Shown here in pieces: positions 16,592 through 25,233 of a DNA stretch of 64,000 bases. The notes beneath the pieces were generated by a model. That model was not told the origin of the DNA and ran no database searches. It worked only from the letters and a program-made list of their open reading frames with translations. Within the stretch, counting starts at the first letter, position 1. Each line of letters opens with the position of its first letter. This DNA is from Malaciobacter marinus (GTDB taxonomy: Bacteria > Campylobacterota > Campylobacteria > Campylobacterales > Arcobacteraceae), in assembly GCF_003544855.1 (NCBI RefSeq), contig NZ_CP032101.1, positions 2,232,001 to 2,296,000 on the forward strand. The letters are read 5' to 3'. The position numbers and the translations under genes were made by a program.

Positions 16592-18724
16592 ATGAAAAAA
16601 AAATTAGTTTTGTCTTCAATTGTATCTATTTTATTATTACAAAATAGTATAAATGCAAATACAAAAATAGATAGCGTTACAGTAACAACAGCAACTAAAA
16701 CACAAAGAACAATTGATGGAGTAAGTGCTTCAATTCAAGTAATTACACAAAAAGATATTAAAAGGATAAATGCTGAATCATTAAAAGATATCATAAAAAA
16801 ATTATCAGGATTAACAATTCAGTATGGAACATTCCCTAGTGCTAGTTCAAAATCAAAATCTTCCATATCAATTAGAGGTATGAGTGCAAATGGTACTTTA
16901 TTTTTAATTGATGGAAGAAGAATGGCAGGAGAAGTAAAAAATCCTTATGACTTAGATAGAATTCCTGCAAGTTCAATACAAAGAATAGAGATAGTAAAAG
17001 GCCCAATGTCTACACTTTATGGAGCAGATGCTTTAGGTGGAGTAATTAATATTATTACAAAAAAACCTACAGAAGATGTTCAAGTTGATTTTTCAGTAAG
17101 ATATGGACAAAATAAAGATGGTGATGCAAAAAATAAAAATGCATCATTTTCATTAAGAGGTAAAAAAGATAAATTACTTTATTCAATATATGCAAATAGC
17201 ACAAACACTACACCATATACACAAAAAGAAAAAGCAAATGTACTAGTAAATCAAATAGGAGGACCTAATCATGGAAGTAAACAAAAACCATCAAACCTTA
17301 CACCAGGAACTCCTTCTTATGCATTAAGTGGTCTAAATGATATATATAATCATGATGTTACATATAAAGAAGATAGTCAAACTTATACCGTTGGTGGAAG
17401 ATTTGATTATTTAATTAGTGATAATTCAAAAGTTGGTTTAGATATTAATTACTTTGATGAAACAAGAGATGGTTCATACGTGGGATACTTTCACCCATCA
17501 AATATAAGTCCAGCACCTGGCAAAAAAATTCCAGTTTTTAATATTCCAGTTAATTCAAAAGATGAAAATGAAAGATTAGATTTAGGTTTTGATTTTGAAA
17601 CTAATATTAATGAAGATTTAATTTTAAAATTAAGAGCATATAGAAGTTATTATGAAAAAAGAAATACAACAACAGCAAAATATTTTAAACAAATGGGATA
17701 TGATAGTAAATCTCAATCAGCAAGTAATGGAATGAATGCAAATGTTGAAATTTTCACATATGAAGCTTTAATTAATTATATAGTAAATGATTCTCACTTA
17801 CTAACAGCAGGAGTTGAAAAAAGAGATGAAGAAAGAGAAGCTAGTGTATTTACAAATAGTACTGATATGAGTATAAAAAAAGTAGATTATAAAGCTATTT
17901 ATTTACAAGATGAATGGAAAATAAATGAAACTTTAAATGCGACACTTGGACTTAGATATGATAAAGTATCTAATGCAGAAAATAAAACAACATTTAAAGT
18001 AGGTCTTGTAAAAAATTTCTCTAAAGAATTAAATTTAAGAACTAACTTTGCACAAGGATATAGAACACCAGATATTAGAGAGATGTATATTAACAAACAA
18101 ACACCAAATGGTTTACAACAAGGTGCTGATGTAGCTGGATATGATTTAAAACCAGAGTTTACAAACTCTTATGAAATAGGAATTTTTGGAGAGTATAAAG
18201 ACTTAAGATATAGTAGTTCTATATTTTTAAATGATATTGATGATAGAATTTCACAAGTTTTAAAATCTAATGGTACTAGTAGCTATTATACTTTTGAAAA
18301 TGTTAGTAGTGCTCAAACAAAAGGATTTGAACTAGATTTAACATATGATATTTTAAGTAATTTAAGTACTACTTTAAGTTACACCGAACTTCAAACTAAG
18401 AATAAAGATACAAATAAAGATTTGGAATTTAACCCAAAGAGAACTATCAATTTAAGTTTTGAATATCTTCCTACAGATAATTTTGTTCTTATTTTAAGTA
18501 GTAGACACATAGGAAAACAATACTATCAAGAAAATATAAATAATACTAAAAAAGATAAATATACAAATAATTACACTCTTTTTGATTTAAGTGCAAACTA
18601 TAAAATTAACAAAAATAGTGAATTCTTTTTTGGAGTTGATAATATCTTCGATAAAGAAGTAAATGACGTAATTGGTTCAAATATTGGTACTTTTTTCTAC
18701 ACTGGTATGAAATTTATCTTCTAA
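16592..18724 (+). CDS. TonB-dependent outer-membrane receptor, CirA/FepA-like
   Basis: This 710-residue protein has a signal peptide (residues 1-22), a plug domain (about 35-165, with I-S-I-R-G-M, L-I-D-G-R-R and the hallmark A-D-A-L-G-G-V-I-N-I-I-T-K-K) and a C-terminal beta-barrel ending in Phe (K-F-I-F). The TonB box is probably around D-S-V-T-V-T. Such receptors bind ferric siderophores, colicins or heme. No heme-receptor F-R-A-P/N-P-N-L signature was seen, so a siderophore or another metal chelate is more likely. A Fur-like box stands just upstream, and the ABC importer before it may serve the same substrate. Confidence 0.9.
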   Translation: MKKKLVLSSIVSILLLQNSINANTKIDSVTVTTATKTQRTIDGVSASIQVITQKDIKRINAESLKDIIKKLSGLTIQYGTFPSASSKSKSSISIRGMSANGTLFLIDGRRMAGEVKNPYDLDRIPASSIQRIEIVKGPMSTLYGADALGGVINIITKKPTEDVQVDFSVRYGQNKDGDAKNKNASFSLRGKKDKLLYSIYANSTNTTPYTQKEKANVLVNQIGGPNHGSKQKPSNLTPGTPSYALSGLNDIYNHDVTYKEDSQTYTVGGRFDYLISDNSKVGLDINYFDETRDGSYVGYFHPSNISPAPGKKIPVFNIPVNSKDENERLDLGFDFETNINEDLILKLRAYRSYYEKRNTTTAKYFKQMGYDSKSQSASNGMNANVEIFTYEALINYIVNDSHLLTAGVEKRDEEREASVFTNSTDMSIKKVDYKAIYLQDEWKINETLNATLGLRYDKVSNAENKTTFKVGLVKNFSKELNLRTNFAQGYRTPDIREMYINKQTPNGLQQGADVAGYDLKPEFTNSYEIGIFGEYKDLRYSSSIFLNDIDDRISQVLKSNGTSSYYTFENVSSAQTKGFELDLTYDILSNLSTTLSYTELQTKNKDTNKDLEFNPKRTINLSFEYLPTDNFVLILSSRHIGKQYYQENINNTKKDKYTNNYTLFDLSANYKINKNSEFFFGVDNIFDKEVNDVIGSNIGTFFYTGMKFIF

Positions 18725-18748
18725 TTAATAATCTTGTAAGCTTAAACC

Positions 18749-18763
18749 TGATAATAATTTACA
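18749..18763. promoter_or_regulatory. Weak Fur-box-like sequence before the 75-residue acidic protein
   Basis: TGATAATAATTTACA has a perfect left half and two mismatches in the right half of the 7-1-7 pattern, 23 bases before the next ATG. Confidence 0.4.
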
Positions 18764-18785
18764 CAAATTTTTTACAAGGGATTAC

Positions 18786-19013
18786 ATGGAAGACTTTTTT
18801 ATAATACGATTAGGCGAGGACGAATATAGCAATCATTTAGAATATGATGAGATGGCTATTGAGTATTGTGTTGATATTTTAGATATTCCTGAAGATAAAA
18901 TTGAGGGCGTAAATATTTTAAATGACCATAAAATTGAGTTAACACTTCAAGATTTAGAAAAAGAAGATGTTACAGAAGATTGGTATGTTAATCTTCATAA
19001 AATTAGTGATTAA
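18786..19013 (+). CDS. Small acidic protein of unknown function
   Basis: This 75-residue protein is strongly acidic (many Asp/Glu, e.g. L-G-E-D-E-Y and L-E-K-E-D-V-T-E-D-W) and has no signal peptide, membrane segment or Cys pair (one Cys). ACAAGGGATTAC precedes the ATG. It sits alone between the TonB receptor and the porin, behind a weak Fur-like box, and ends in a strong terminator. It is probably a cytosolic, iron-responsive protein; I recognise no family. Confidence 0.6.
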   Translation: MEDFFIIRLGEDEYSNHLEYDEMAIEYCVDILDIPEDKIEGVNILNDHKIELTLQDLEKEDVTEDWYVNLHKISD

Positions 19014-19040
19014 ATGCAACTAAGTTGCATTTAATCTTTT
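19008..19040 (+). terminator. Rho-independent terminator
   Basis: GATTAAATGCAAC (19008-19020) pairs perfectly with GTTGCATTTAATC (19024-19036) around loop TAA and is followed by TTTTATT. The stop codon of the acidic protein lies within the left arm. Confidence 0.85.
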
Positions 19041-19078
19041 ATTCTCTACTATTTCTATCAACTATTATTAAATAATAG

Positions 19079-19093
19079 TGATAACAACTATCA
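19079..19093. promoter_or_regulatory. Fur-box-like sequence before the porin
   Basis: TGATAACAACTATCA matches the 7-1-7 pattern at 12 of 14 positions, 85 bases before the porin start. Confidence 0.5.
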
Positions 19094-19177
19094 ATATAAG
19101 CTTATATTAATAATAATTCTCGTAATATTTTATCGCGCGAATTAGTTCTTCTAATAACACACACATAAGGAAAAATA

Positions 19178-20323
19178 ATGAAAAGACAATTAAGTTTAAT
19201 TGCTAGTGCCGCAATTTTAAGTGCAAGTTCTGTTTATGCAGATTCAAATTCTATTGATGAAGCTTTTAAAAATGGGAAAATAAGTGGAGATGTATCAGTA
19301 CACTATGAAACATGGGATAGAAATAATGGAGAAGAAGATAGTAGTTTTTCAACTCCATCTGTTGGATTAAAATTTGAAACTGACTCATTTAAAGGTTTCT
19401 CTGCTGCTGTAGGATTTAGAGGGAATACACAAACTTCTGAAAAAAACCATAACGATTATGAAGATACAATGGCAGAAGATGGTTCAGTAACAGAAGCATA
19501 TCTTCACTATGAAAATGATATTTTTGCCCTAAGAGCTGGTAGACAAGAGATTGATTTAGAGTGGTTAGGAGATTATAATGATGGTGTTGTTGGTATCTTA
19601 AAAGCAATTCCATACACTACTTTAACTGCAGGATACACAAATAGACAAGCTGAAATTACTTTAGATACACATGATGATTTTTCAAGATTTGAAAATAAAA
19701 AAGGTAATAATACAGAAGCATATGTAATTGATGCAAAAGTTGAACCTTTAAAAGGTTTAGTATTTAATCCATACTTTTATACAGCAGATGATATTGCTGA
19801 TTATTATGGTTTAAAAGCTGATTATGATACTGATTTATTTGGTTTAACTGCTCACTATGCAGCTTCAAATGAGGATAATCCAAGTGGCGTAGAAAAAATG
19901 GAAGATGGAAGTATTTATAATTTAGAAGGTAGATTAAATATTGACTCTTTTACTTTAAAAGCTGGATATATTAAAACAGATAGTGACGGAGCAATTGGTT
20001 CAATGGATTCATTAGGTGATAATATTGACCCAACAGAAGAGTTAGGTGATGCAGTTTATGGAACAGATGCAAAATCTTACTACTTTGGTGTAGGTTATAC
20101 ATATAATGCTTTAGAGCTTTCTGCACTTTACACACATGCAGATCATAATGTAGACTCAAGAAGCGTAGATGACAAAGAGATTACATTAGCAGCTGCTTAT
20201 GCTTTTACAGAGCAACTTGGTGCTGAACTTATCTATTCTGATGCAAACATTGATAAAAACTCTGATTTAAATGAAGGTGAAGACTTCAATAAGTTTGTTG
20301 CAAACATCACTTATAGTTTCTAA
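19178..20323 (+). CDS. Outer-membrane porin-like beta-barrel
   Basis: This 381-residue protein has a signal peptide ending V-Y-A-D (about residue 21), then alternating amphipathic strands rich in Tyr, Gly and Asp, ending in the outer-membrane signature Y-S-F. The pattern (L-R-A-G-R-Q-E-I near residue 115) is like Opr/OprD-type and Campylobacterota porins. It is a monocistronic gene with a Fur-like box before it and a terminator after it, so its expression may follow iron supply. The substrate is not readable. Confidence 0.82.
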   Translation: MKRQLSLIASAAILSASSVYADSNSIDEAFKNGKISGDVSVHYETWDRNNGEEDSSFSTPSVGLKFETDSFKGFSAAVGFRGNTQTSEKNHNDYEDTMAEDGSVTEAYLHYENDIFALRAGRQEIDLEWLGDYNDGVVGILKAIPYTTLTAGYTNRQAEITLDTHDDFSRFENKKGNNTEAYVIDAKVEPLKGLVFNPYFYTADDIADYYGLKADYDTDLFGLTAHYAASNEDNPSGVEKMEDGSIYNLEGRLNIDSFTLKAGYIKTDSDGAIGSMDSLGDNIDPTEELGDAVYGTDAKSYYFGVGYTYNALELSALYTHADHNVDSRSVDDKEITLAAAYAFTEQLGAELIYSDANIDKNSDLNEGEDFNKFVANITYSF

Positions 20324-20350
20324 TATTCACTAAAAAATTAATATAACACT

Positions 20351-20387
20351 AAAAAAGGGATTGAGATTTTCTCAGTCCCTTTTTTTA
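20351..20387 (+). terminator. Rho-independent terminator of the porin gene
   Basis: AAAAAAGGGATTGAGA and TCTCAGTCCCTTTTTTT form a long stem with one T-G wobble pair and a short T loop, ending in a T-run. Confidence 0.9.
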
Positions 20388-20399
20388 TTTTAAATATTT

Positions 20400-20414
20400 T
20401 GATAATAACTATCA
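20400..20414. promoter_or_regulatory. Fur box 1 before the DUF2325/flavodoxin operon
   Basis: TGATAATAACTATCA differs from the 7-1-7 pattern by one base. Confidence 0.65.
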
Positions 20415-20452
20415 ATATTAAACTAGATTTAAGATTTTCTCATGTATTATTT

Positions 20453-20467
20453 TAATAATGATTATCA
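20453..20467. promoter_or_regulatory. Fur box 2 before the DUF2325/flavodoxin operon
   Basis: TAATAATGATTATCA differs from the 7-1-7 pattern by one base and lies 53 bases from box 1 and 15 bases before the ATG of the 21-residue ORF. Two boxes suggest tight control. Confidence 0.65.
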
Positions 20468-20482
20468 TTAAAGGAATGGGAA

Positions 20483-20548
20483 ATGAAAACTACTTATGTT
20501 TTAAAAAATAAAGATGAACTAATAAAACCTACTGGGTGTACTTGTTAA
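20483..20548 (+). CDS. 21-residue peptide ending Cys-Thr-Cys
   Basis: A tiny ORF with AAAGGAATGGGAA before the ATG encodes M-K-T-T-Y-V-L-K-N-K-D-E-L-I-K-P-T-G-C-T-C. It ends 15 bases before the DUF2325 gene and directly follows Fur box 2, so it is the first ORF of the operon. The C-terminal G-C-T-C could bind a metal or be modified. It could also be a translated leader that tunes the downstream genes. I do not recognise it. Support is the ribosome binding site, position and distinctive C-terminus. Confidence 0.45.
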   Translation: MKTTYVLKNKDELIKPTGCTC

Positions 20549-20563
20549 AAAAGGGAAGAACAA

Positions 20564-20890
20564 ATGAGTGTATTAATTATAGGCGGAGATAAGATTTCAC
20601 ATATATCAAATATGTTAGAAGATTTAGGTGCTAAAACAATCAAACATTGGGATGCAAGAAAAAAATCATCTGCTCCTAAGAAAAAAGTTCCTCAAGACAC
20701 AGATTGTATCATAATGTTAACATCATTTTTAAATCACAATACAATGCTTAAGTATAAAAGTGAAGCAAAGAAAAAAAATATTCCTTTTATATGTGCAAAA
20801 AGAAGTGTAAATTGCGTATATGATGAGTATGTTAAAATCATGGGAATAAAAAATTGTGCTGATTGTTATGCAAATTGTGGATTTAAATAA
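20564..20890 (+). CDS. DUF2325 domain protein
   Basis: This 108-residue protein matches the DUF2325 pattern (V-L-I-I-G-G-D-K-I near the N-terminus, H-W-D-A-R, D-C-I-I-M-L-T-S-F-L-N-H near residue 48). It also has a Cys-rich end (N-C-A-D-C-Y-A-N-C). The function of the family is unknown. Its stop overlaps the next start (TAATG). The two Fur-like boxes and the flavodoxin in the same run tie it to iron limitation. Confidence 0.8.
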   Translation: MSVLIIGGDKISHISNMLEDLGAKTIKHWDARKKSSAPKKKVPQDTDCIIMLTSFLNHNTMLKYKSEAKKKNIPFICAKRSVNCVYDEYVKIMGIKNCADCYANCGFK

Positions 20891-21660
20891 TGAGCAATAC
20901 AAATAGATTTAGTTTTAATGAAAGCTTTTTAGGATTTATTGATAACTGTGAATTACTTCCAAAAGATTTTGACGAATTTACATCAACATTAAGACATAGG
21001 CAATTATTTTTAGCACTTTGTAATAATATGTTAGATACATCATGTAAATTCTCAAAATATGAACAAAAAAGATTAAGACAATTTTCTTTAAAAGAAGCTT
21101 TTCATCAAAAAATAAAATCTTTACTTCCAAATAAAATACCTTTTAATAAAAAACAAATTAAAAGATTTAATTTTTGTAAAGATTCAACTAAAATAATAAA
21201 CTCTTATAAAATAAAGAAATCAATCTTGATTGTCACATCAAATAAAAAAATATTAGATGTAGCAAAATTGATATCTTTGTGTTATGTAAATAATAAAATG
21301 CAGTTTATTTTAGATAAAAACTTACTTTTTCATGAATTTGTTTTACATAAAATAAAAAAATTACATAAAGACAAAACAGTAAAAGATCATGGAGACTCAA
21401 TTTCAATTACAGGTAAAGATGTAAATGCATTAAAGATTTATACTTCATGGAAAAACATACAAAAAAACAAACCTGATATAAAAGATGAACTAGAATATGC
21501 AATAAAAAGTATTAAAAAAGAAAACTATTCTCAAGTTTATTTAGTATATCCAAAAGCAAATGACTTTAAACGTCATATACCAGTTTATGTAGATGAGTTA
21601 AAAAATAAAGCGTATGTAATTAAAGCAATTCCATACTCGTTGAGATCAACAATTAGATAA
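20890..21660 (+). CDS. Unknown protein in the Fur-flanked flavodoxin operon
   Basis: This 256-residue, Lys-rich cytosolic protein has no signal peptide or membrane segment. Residues 1-110 are predicted helical (e.g. L-R-H-R-Q-L-F-L-A-L-C-N-N-M-L). Residues 110-256 look alpha/beta (I-L-I-V-T-S-N-K-K-I; Y-S-Q-V-Y-L-V-Y-P-K-A). I recognise no family. It overlaps DUF2325 by one base and precedes flavodoxin by 20 bases. The co-transcription suggests a partner of DUF2325 in iron-limited cells. Confidence 0.65.
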   Translation: MSNTNRFSFNESFLGFIDNCELLPKDFDEFTSTLRHRQLFLALCNNMLDTSCKFSKYEQKRLRQFSLKEAFHQKIKSLLPNKIPFNKKQIKRFNFCKDSTKIINSYKIKKSILIVTSNKKILDVAKLISLCYVNNKMQFILDKNLLFHEFVLHKIKKLHKDKTVKDHGDSISITGKDVNALKIYTSWKNIQKNKPDIKDELEYAIKSIKKENYSQVYLVYPKANDFKRHIPVYVDELKNKAYVIKAIPYSLRSTIR

Positions 21661-21680
21661 TATAAGGAGAATAACAAAAT

Positions 21681-22178
21681 ATGGCAACAGCACTATTTTT
21701 TGCAAGTAGCACAGGAAACACAGAAGAAGTAGCACAAAAAATCGCAGATAATTTAGGCAATATTGAAATGTTTAATATTTGTGATGAAGATATTCAAAAA
21801 ATAAATAAATTTGATAAAATTATTTTAGGTACATCTACGTGGGGTGAAGGAGAGTTACAAGATGACTGGGATGAGATATGGGAAGATTTTTGTGAACTTG
21901 ATTTAAGTGGTAAAACAGTAGCTTTATTTGGTCTTGGTGACCAAGATGGTTATGGTGATGAATTTTGTGATGCTTTAGGTATTATGTACGAACAAGTAAA
22001 AAAAGCAAATGCAAATATTATTGGTTTTACATCAACTCAAGATTATGATTTTGAATACTCAAAAGCTCAAATTGATGATGAGTTTGCAGGCTTAGTAATT
22101 GATGAAGATAATCAAGATGACCTAACAGATGAAAGAATCAAAACTTGGGTTGAAAAAATAAAAGCTGATATTTTATAA
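21681..22178 (+). CDS. Flavodoxin (iron-responsive copy)
   Basis: This 165-residue protein has the FMN phosphate loop (S-S-T-G-N-T-E-E-V) at residues 9-17, the isoalloxazine loop T-W-G-E-G-E-L-Q-D-D-W around residue 56 and the G-L-G-D-Q-D-G-Y segment near 92. It is a long-chain flavodoxin that can replace ferredoxin as electron carrier when iron is scarce, which fits its place at the end of a Fur-box-preceded operon. AAGGAG precedes the ATG. It is the first of three flavodoxin genes in the window. Confidence 0.93.
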   Translation: MATALFFASSTGNTEEVAQKIADNLGNIEMFNICDEDIQKINKFDKIILGTSTWGEGELQDDWDEIWEDFCELDLSGKTVALFGLGDQDGYGDEFCDALGIMYEQVKKANANIIGFTSTQDYDFEYSKAQIDDEFAGLVIDEDNQDDLTDERIKTWVEKIKADIL

Positions 22179-22179
22179 T

Positions 22180-22203
22180 GTAGTCTTGAAAAATCAAGAC
22201 TAC
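22180..22203. terminator. Bidirectional terminator between flavodoxin and ttrA
   Basis: GTAGTCTTGA (22180-22189) pairs perfectly with TCAAGACTAC (22194-22203) around AAAA, with A/T-rich flanks, between two convergent genes. Confidence 0.75.
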
Positions 22204-22212
22204 TTAAAAAAA

Positions 22213-25200
22213 TCAAACTTTTGATATCTTTACAGGTATTGCTTGTCTAGCATTTGAACCAACAACAAAATCACTTAATGTAGCTAATTTTCTAGACTTA
22301 TCTAAAAGTCCAAGTTTATTAATATTTACACCACTTTTTCTTGCAATTCTAGCTTCAAAAGTTTTATCATTTATTTTTACTTCAACTGCACCTTCTGCAT
22401 CTCTACCTAATCCATGTTCAATTCCTATGCATTCTGGATATATTCCATTTCTATATCTTAGCATTCCTGTTACAACTCCATCTTCAGATGATATCTTGAC
22501 CATATCTCCATGTCTTAAAGAGTTCTTTTTTGCTGTTTTAGGATTCATATCAATATAAGTTGAAAACCTGATCTCTTGCATTTTTGTACTTGAGGCAGTA
22601 CTTTGTGAAAGTACATTTGATTTATAACTAAAAGCAAGTATTGGGTATTTTTGTTTTGGATATACCTTATTTAAAAACTCACCATTATTTAATCTGGCTA
22701 GATAAAATCTTGGTGTTCCATGAAATCTTTCTCCTGTCATTGAGTGAAAAGAAGTTCCAACTGTTTGATTATAGATATTTATCATATTTTCATATTTATG
22801 AACTAATTTATTTTTTATATATCCATCTTCTTTATTTTCAAATCTTCCACCTCTTGCCATAATATATGCAGTTTTTCTCCAATTTTCACCACAAATATCT
22901 TTTAAAGTTTTTACGTATGGTTCTAAATTTGCTAAAGATATCTCTTTATCACTTATATTTGGAACACCACTTTTATCTAATGCAATATTTTCAAAAGCTC
23001 TAATATAAAAATCTTTTGCCGCATTTAAAGGGTATTTTTTTCCATCTTTTCCTAATATTGCATTTTTACCAAAACTAGGAAGATTTAATTTTTTTCCAAG
23101 TTCTATCATAAAACTATCCATACAAATGGGTTCTCCATTTTTAAAAGTAGCTTGTTTTGGTTTTATTGTAGGGAATCTTAATGTATTAATTTTTGTTTGA
23201 TGACCTGCCCATGCACTTGTAATTCCCCATGTCTCATAAATAACTGAATCAGGTACAATATAATCTGCATATTGAGATGTTTCGTTTATAAAAGGATCAA
23301 TTGCAATAATTAAGGGAATAGAAGTTTTTGGATTTTCTAAAAGTTTTTTAATATTTTGCATTCCGCTTTGTCCATAAATGAAGTTTGCATTCCAACTAAT
23401 AAGTGCTTTTAATTTATATGGATAATCATTTGCACTATTTGCTACTATCTCTGATTCTAATGCATTCGTAAATGGATACCAAGTATCTTTTGCAGGATAT
23501 GGGTTTTTACCTTGAGACAATTTTTGTTTATACTCAGCTGTTTTTTCATATGCAACTCTTGTTTTATCAATTCTATAGCCTTTTGGTTTTATTTTACCAT
23601 CATATGAAATTAAATTATATTTTGAACCTTTGAAGTCTTTATATCTTCCTCCTCCAGCACTCATGCCACCTTTATAATTTAAGTTACCAATCATAGCACC
23701 TAACATCATGATTGCATATGTTGTGTAAAAGCCTGTAGTGTGCATTGTACCACCATGACAATCAACTGCAGCCTTTCTTCCATGAGAAGTGAATTCTCTT
23801 GCTGTTTGAATTATCTTATCTTTACTAATTCCACACTCATTTGAAAAAAACTCTAGATCATATTCAAATGCATTCTCTTTTAATAAAGTCATAGCACTTT
23901 TAACCTTATATGTTTTATTTTTGTATAAAACTATATCATCAACAAAAAGTTTTGCTTGTTTTACAATAGAAGCCTCTTTTAAAACTCCATCTTTTTCATC
24001 TATAACTAACTCTTTATTATCGATTTTTAAAACTTTAGAATTGTCATCTTTATCTTGAATAATTAAATGTGTAGCATTTGTAAAAGAAGCTTCTTTTAAA
24101 CTAGTTTGAGCCTCTTTTGAAGGTATACTTAAATATTTTTCATTATAAAGATTCTCTTTAATTATTACTTGCAAAAGTCCCATTGCAAAAGCTAAATCAC
24201 CTCCTGGAAGAATTGGAATCCATTCACTTTTGTCTCCAACTGCTATATTATCAGAGTTTGTAAGCATTGGCGCTATAGTAACACATTTTAAGTTTTCATT
24301 TACTCTTCCTTTTGTAAGTAGTTTTGCTTGTCTTTTAAAAGGATTTCCTGCTTGTCCAGGTGCTGTTCCAAAAGTTAATAAATACTCACAATACTCAAAA
24401 TCTGGTTTTAAATGTGGATATTTTTTAAAATCACCTAAGTATGCAGCTTCTCCTGAACGCATCGATAAACCACAAATCGAAGTATGTCCTTGGTAATTAA
24501 CTGTTCCAAAAGCATTTCTAAATCTATGTACCATAAAGGCTTTTCTTCCTTCATCTCCTGTTCCTAAAATACATAATTGATTTGCTTTAGGTCCCATTTC
24601 TGGATTTGATTGTTTTAATGGCGTTTTTAAATCTCTAATTGAAGATAATCCTTCAACTTCTCCTTCACCAAAAAGATTTCCACCTTTTGTTACTTCCTCA
24701 AGTAATTGCTCAATCTCAATTTCAATCCATTTATTTTCACCTCTTTTTCCTACTCTTTTTAAAGGTTTTAAAACTCTTAATTTATCATTGATTTTATCAA
24801 AGACTACATTTCCCCTTGCACATGCAGTTGATCTATACAATGAACTTAATTTTGAATCTTTTGATAATACTTTAAAGCTTTCACTTAATGGTGTATTAAA
24901 ATCAAGCCAAGGATCACTTGATAGTGGGCTATAAGGATTTCCTGTAACTTTAACTACTTCTTCTTTTTTATTATCAACTTTAACTCTTACTCCACAATGT
25001 GTTGTACAACCATTACAAACACTTGTTCTAATAGAAAAATTATCATTCTTTATAAATTTATTTGTAACTTTTCCTTCTGTTAATAATGAATTAGTATATA
25101 TCGGATCATCAACAGCTTTTCCATTTCTGCTCATTGTAACTGCTGTTTTTAAGGTATCTTTATATCCTGCTACTGCTGCTGTTGTAGCAACAGCTGATGT

Positions 25201-25233
25201 ACCTAATAAAAAGTTTCTTCTATTTTTATTCAT
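22213..25233 (-). CDS. ttrA: Tetrathionate-reductase-like molybdopterin catalytic subunit
   Basis: This 1006-residue protein has a Tat signal (N-R-R-N-F-L-L-G), an N-terminal 4Fe-4S site (Cys73, Cys76, Cys80 and a likely Cys138) and a molybdopterin oxidoreductase body. The segment G-H-T-S-I-C-G-L-S offers a Cys as molybdenum ligand. The length is close to Salmonella TtrA (about 1020) and longer than PsrA/PhsA or ArrA. The gene order B, C, A matches ttr operons. It should reduce tetrathionate to thiosulfate, or a related sulfur or oxyanion substrate, in the periplasm. Arsenate- or polysulfide-reductase relatives remain possible; a phylogeny would settle it. It overlaps ttrC by eight bases. Confidence 0.72.
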   Translation of the reverse strand: MNKNRRNFLLGTSAVATTAAVAGYKDTLKTAVTMSRNGKAVDDPIYTNSLLTEGKVTNKFIKNDNFSIRTSVCNGCTTHCGVRVKVDNKKEEVVKVTGNPYSPLSSDPWLDFNTPLSESFKVLSKDSKLSSLYRSTACARGNVVFDKINDKLRVLKPLKRVGKRGENKWIEIEIEQLLEEVTKGGNLFGEGEVEGLSSIRDLKTPLKQSNPEMGPKANQLCILGTGDEGRKAFMVHRFRNAFGTVNYQGHTSICGLSMRSGEAAYLGDFKKYPHLKPDFEYCEYLLTFGTAPGQAGNPFKRQAKLLTKGRVNENLKCVTIAPMLTNSDNIAVGDKSEWIPILPGGDLAFAMGLLQVIIKENLYNEKYLSIPSKEAQTSLKEASFTNATHLIIQDKDDNSKVLKIDNKELVIDEKDGVLKEASIVKQAKLFVDDIVLYKNKTYKVKSAMTLLKENAFEYDLEFFSNECGISKDKIIQTAREFTSHGRKAAVDCHGGTMHTTGFYTTYAIMMLGAMIGNLNYKGGMSAGGGRYKDFKGSKYNLISYDGKIKPKGYRIDKTRVAYEKTAEYKQKLSQGKNPYPAKDTWYPFTNALESEIVANSANDYPYKLKALISWNANFIYGQSGMQNIKKLLENPKTSIPLIIAIDPFINETSQYADYIVPDSVIYETWGITSAWAGHQTKINTLRFPTIKPKQATFKNGEPICMDSFMIELGKKLNLPSFGKNAILGKDGKKYPLNAAKDFYIRAFENIALDKSGVPNISDKEISLANLEPYVKTLKDICGENWRKTAYIMARGGRFENKEDGYIKNKLVHKYENMINIYNQTVGTSFHSMTGERFHGTPRFYLARLNNGEFLNKVYPKQKYPILAFSYKSNVLSQSTASSTKMQEIRFSTYIDMNPKTAKKNSLRHGDMVKISSEDGVVTGMLRYRNGIYPECIGIEHGLGRDAEGAVEVKINDKTFEARIARKSGVNINKLGLLDKSRKLATLSDFVVGSNARQAIPVKISKV

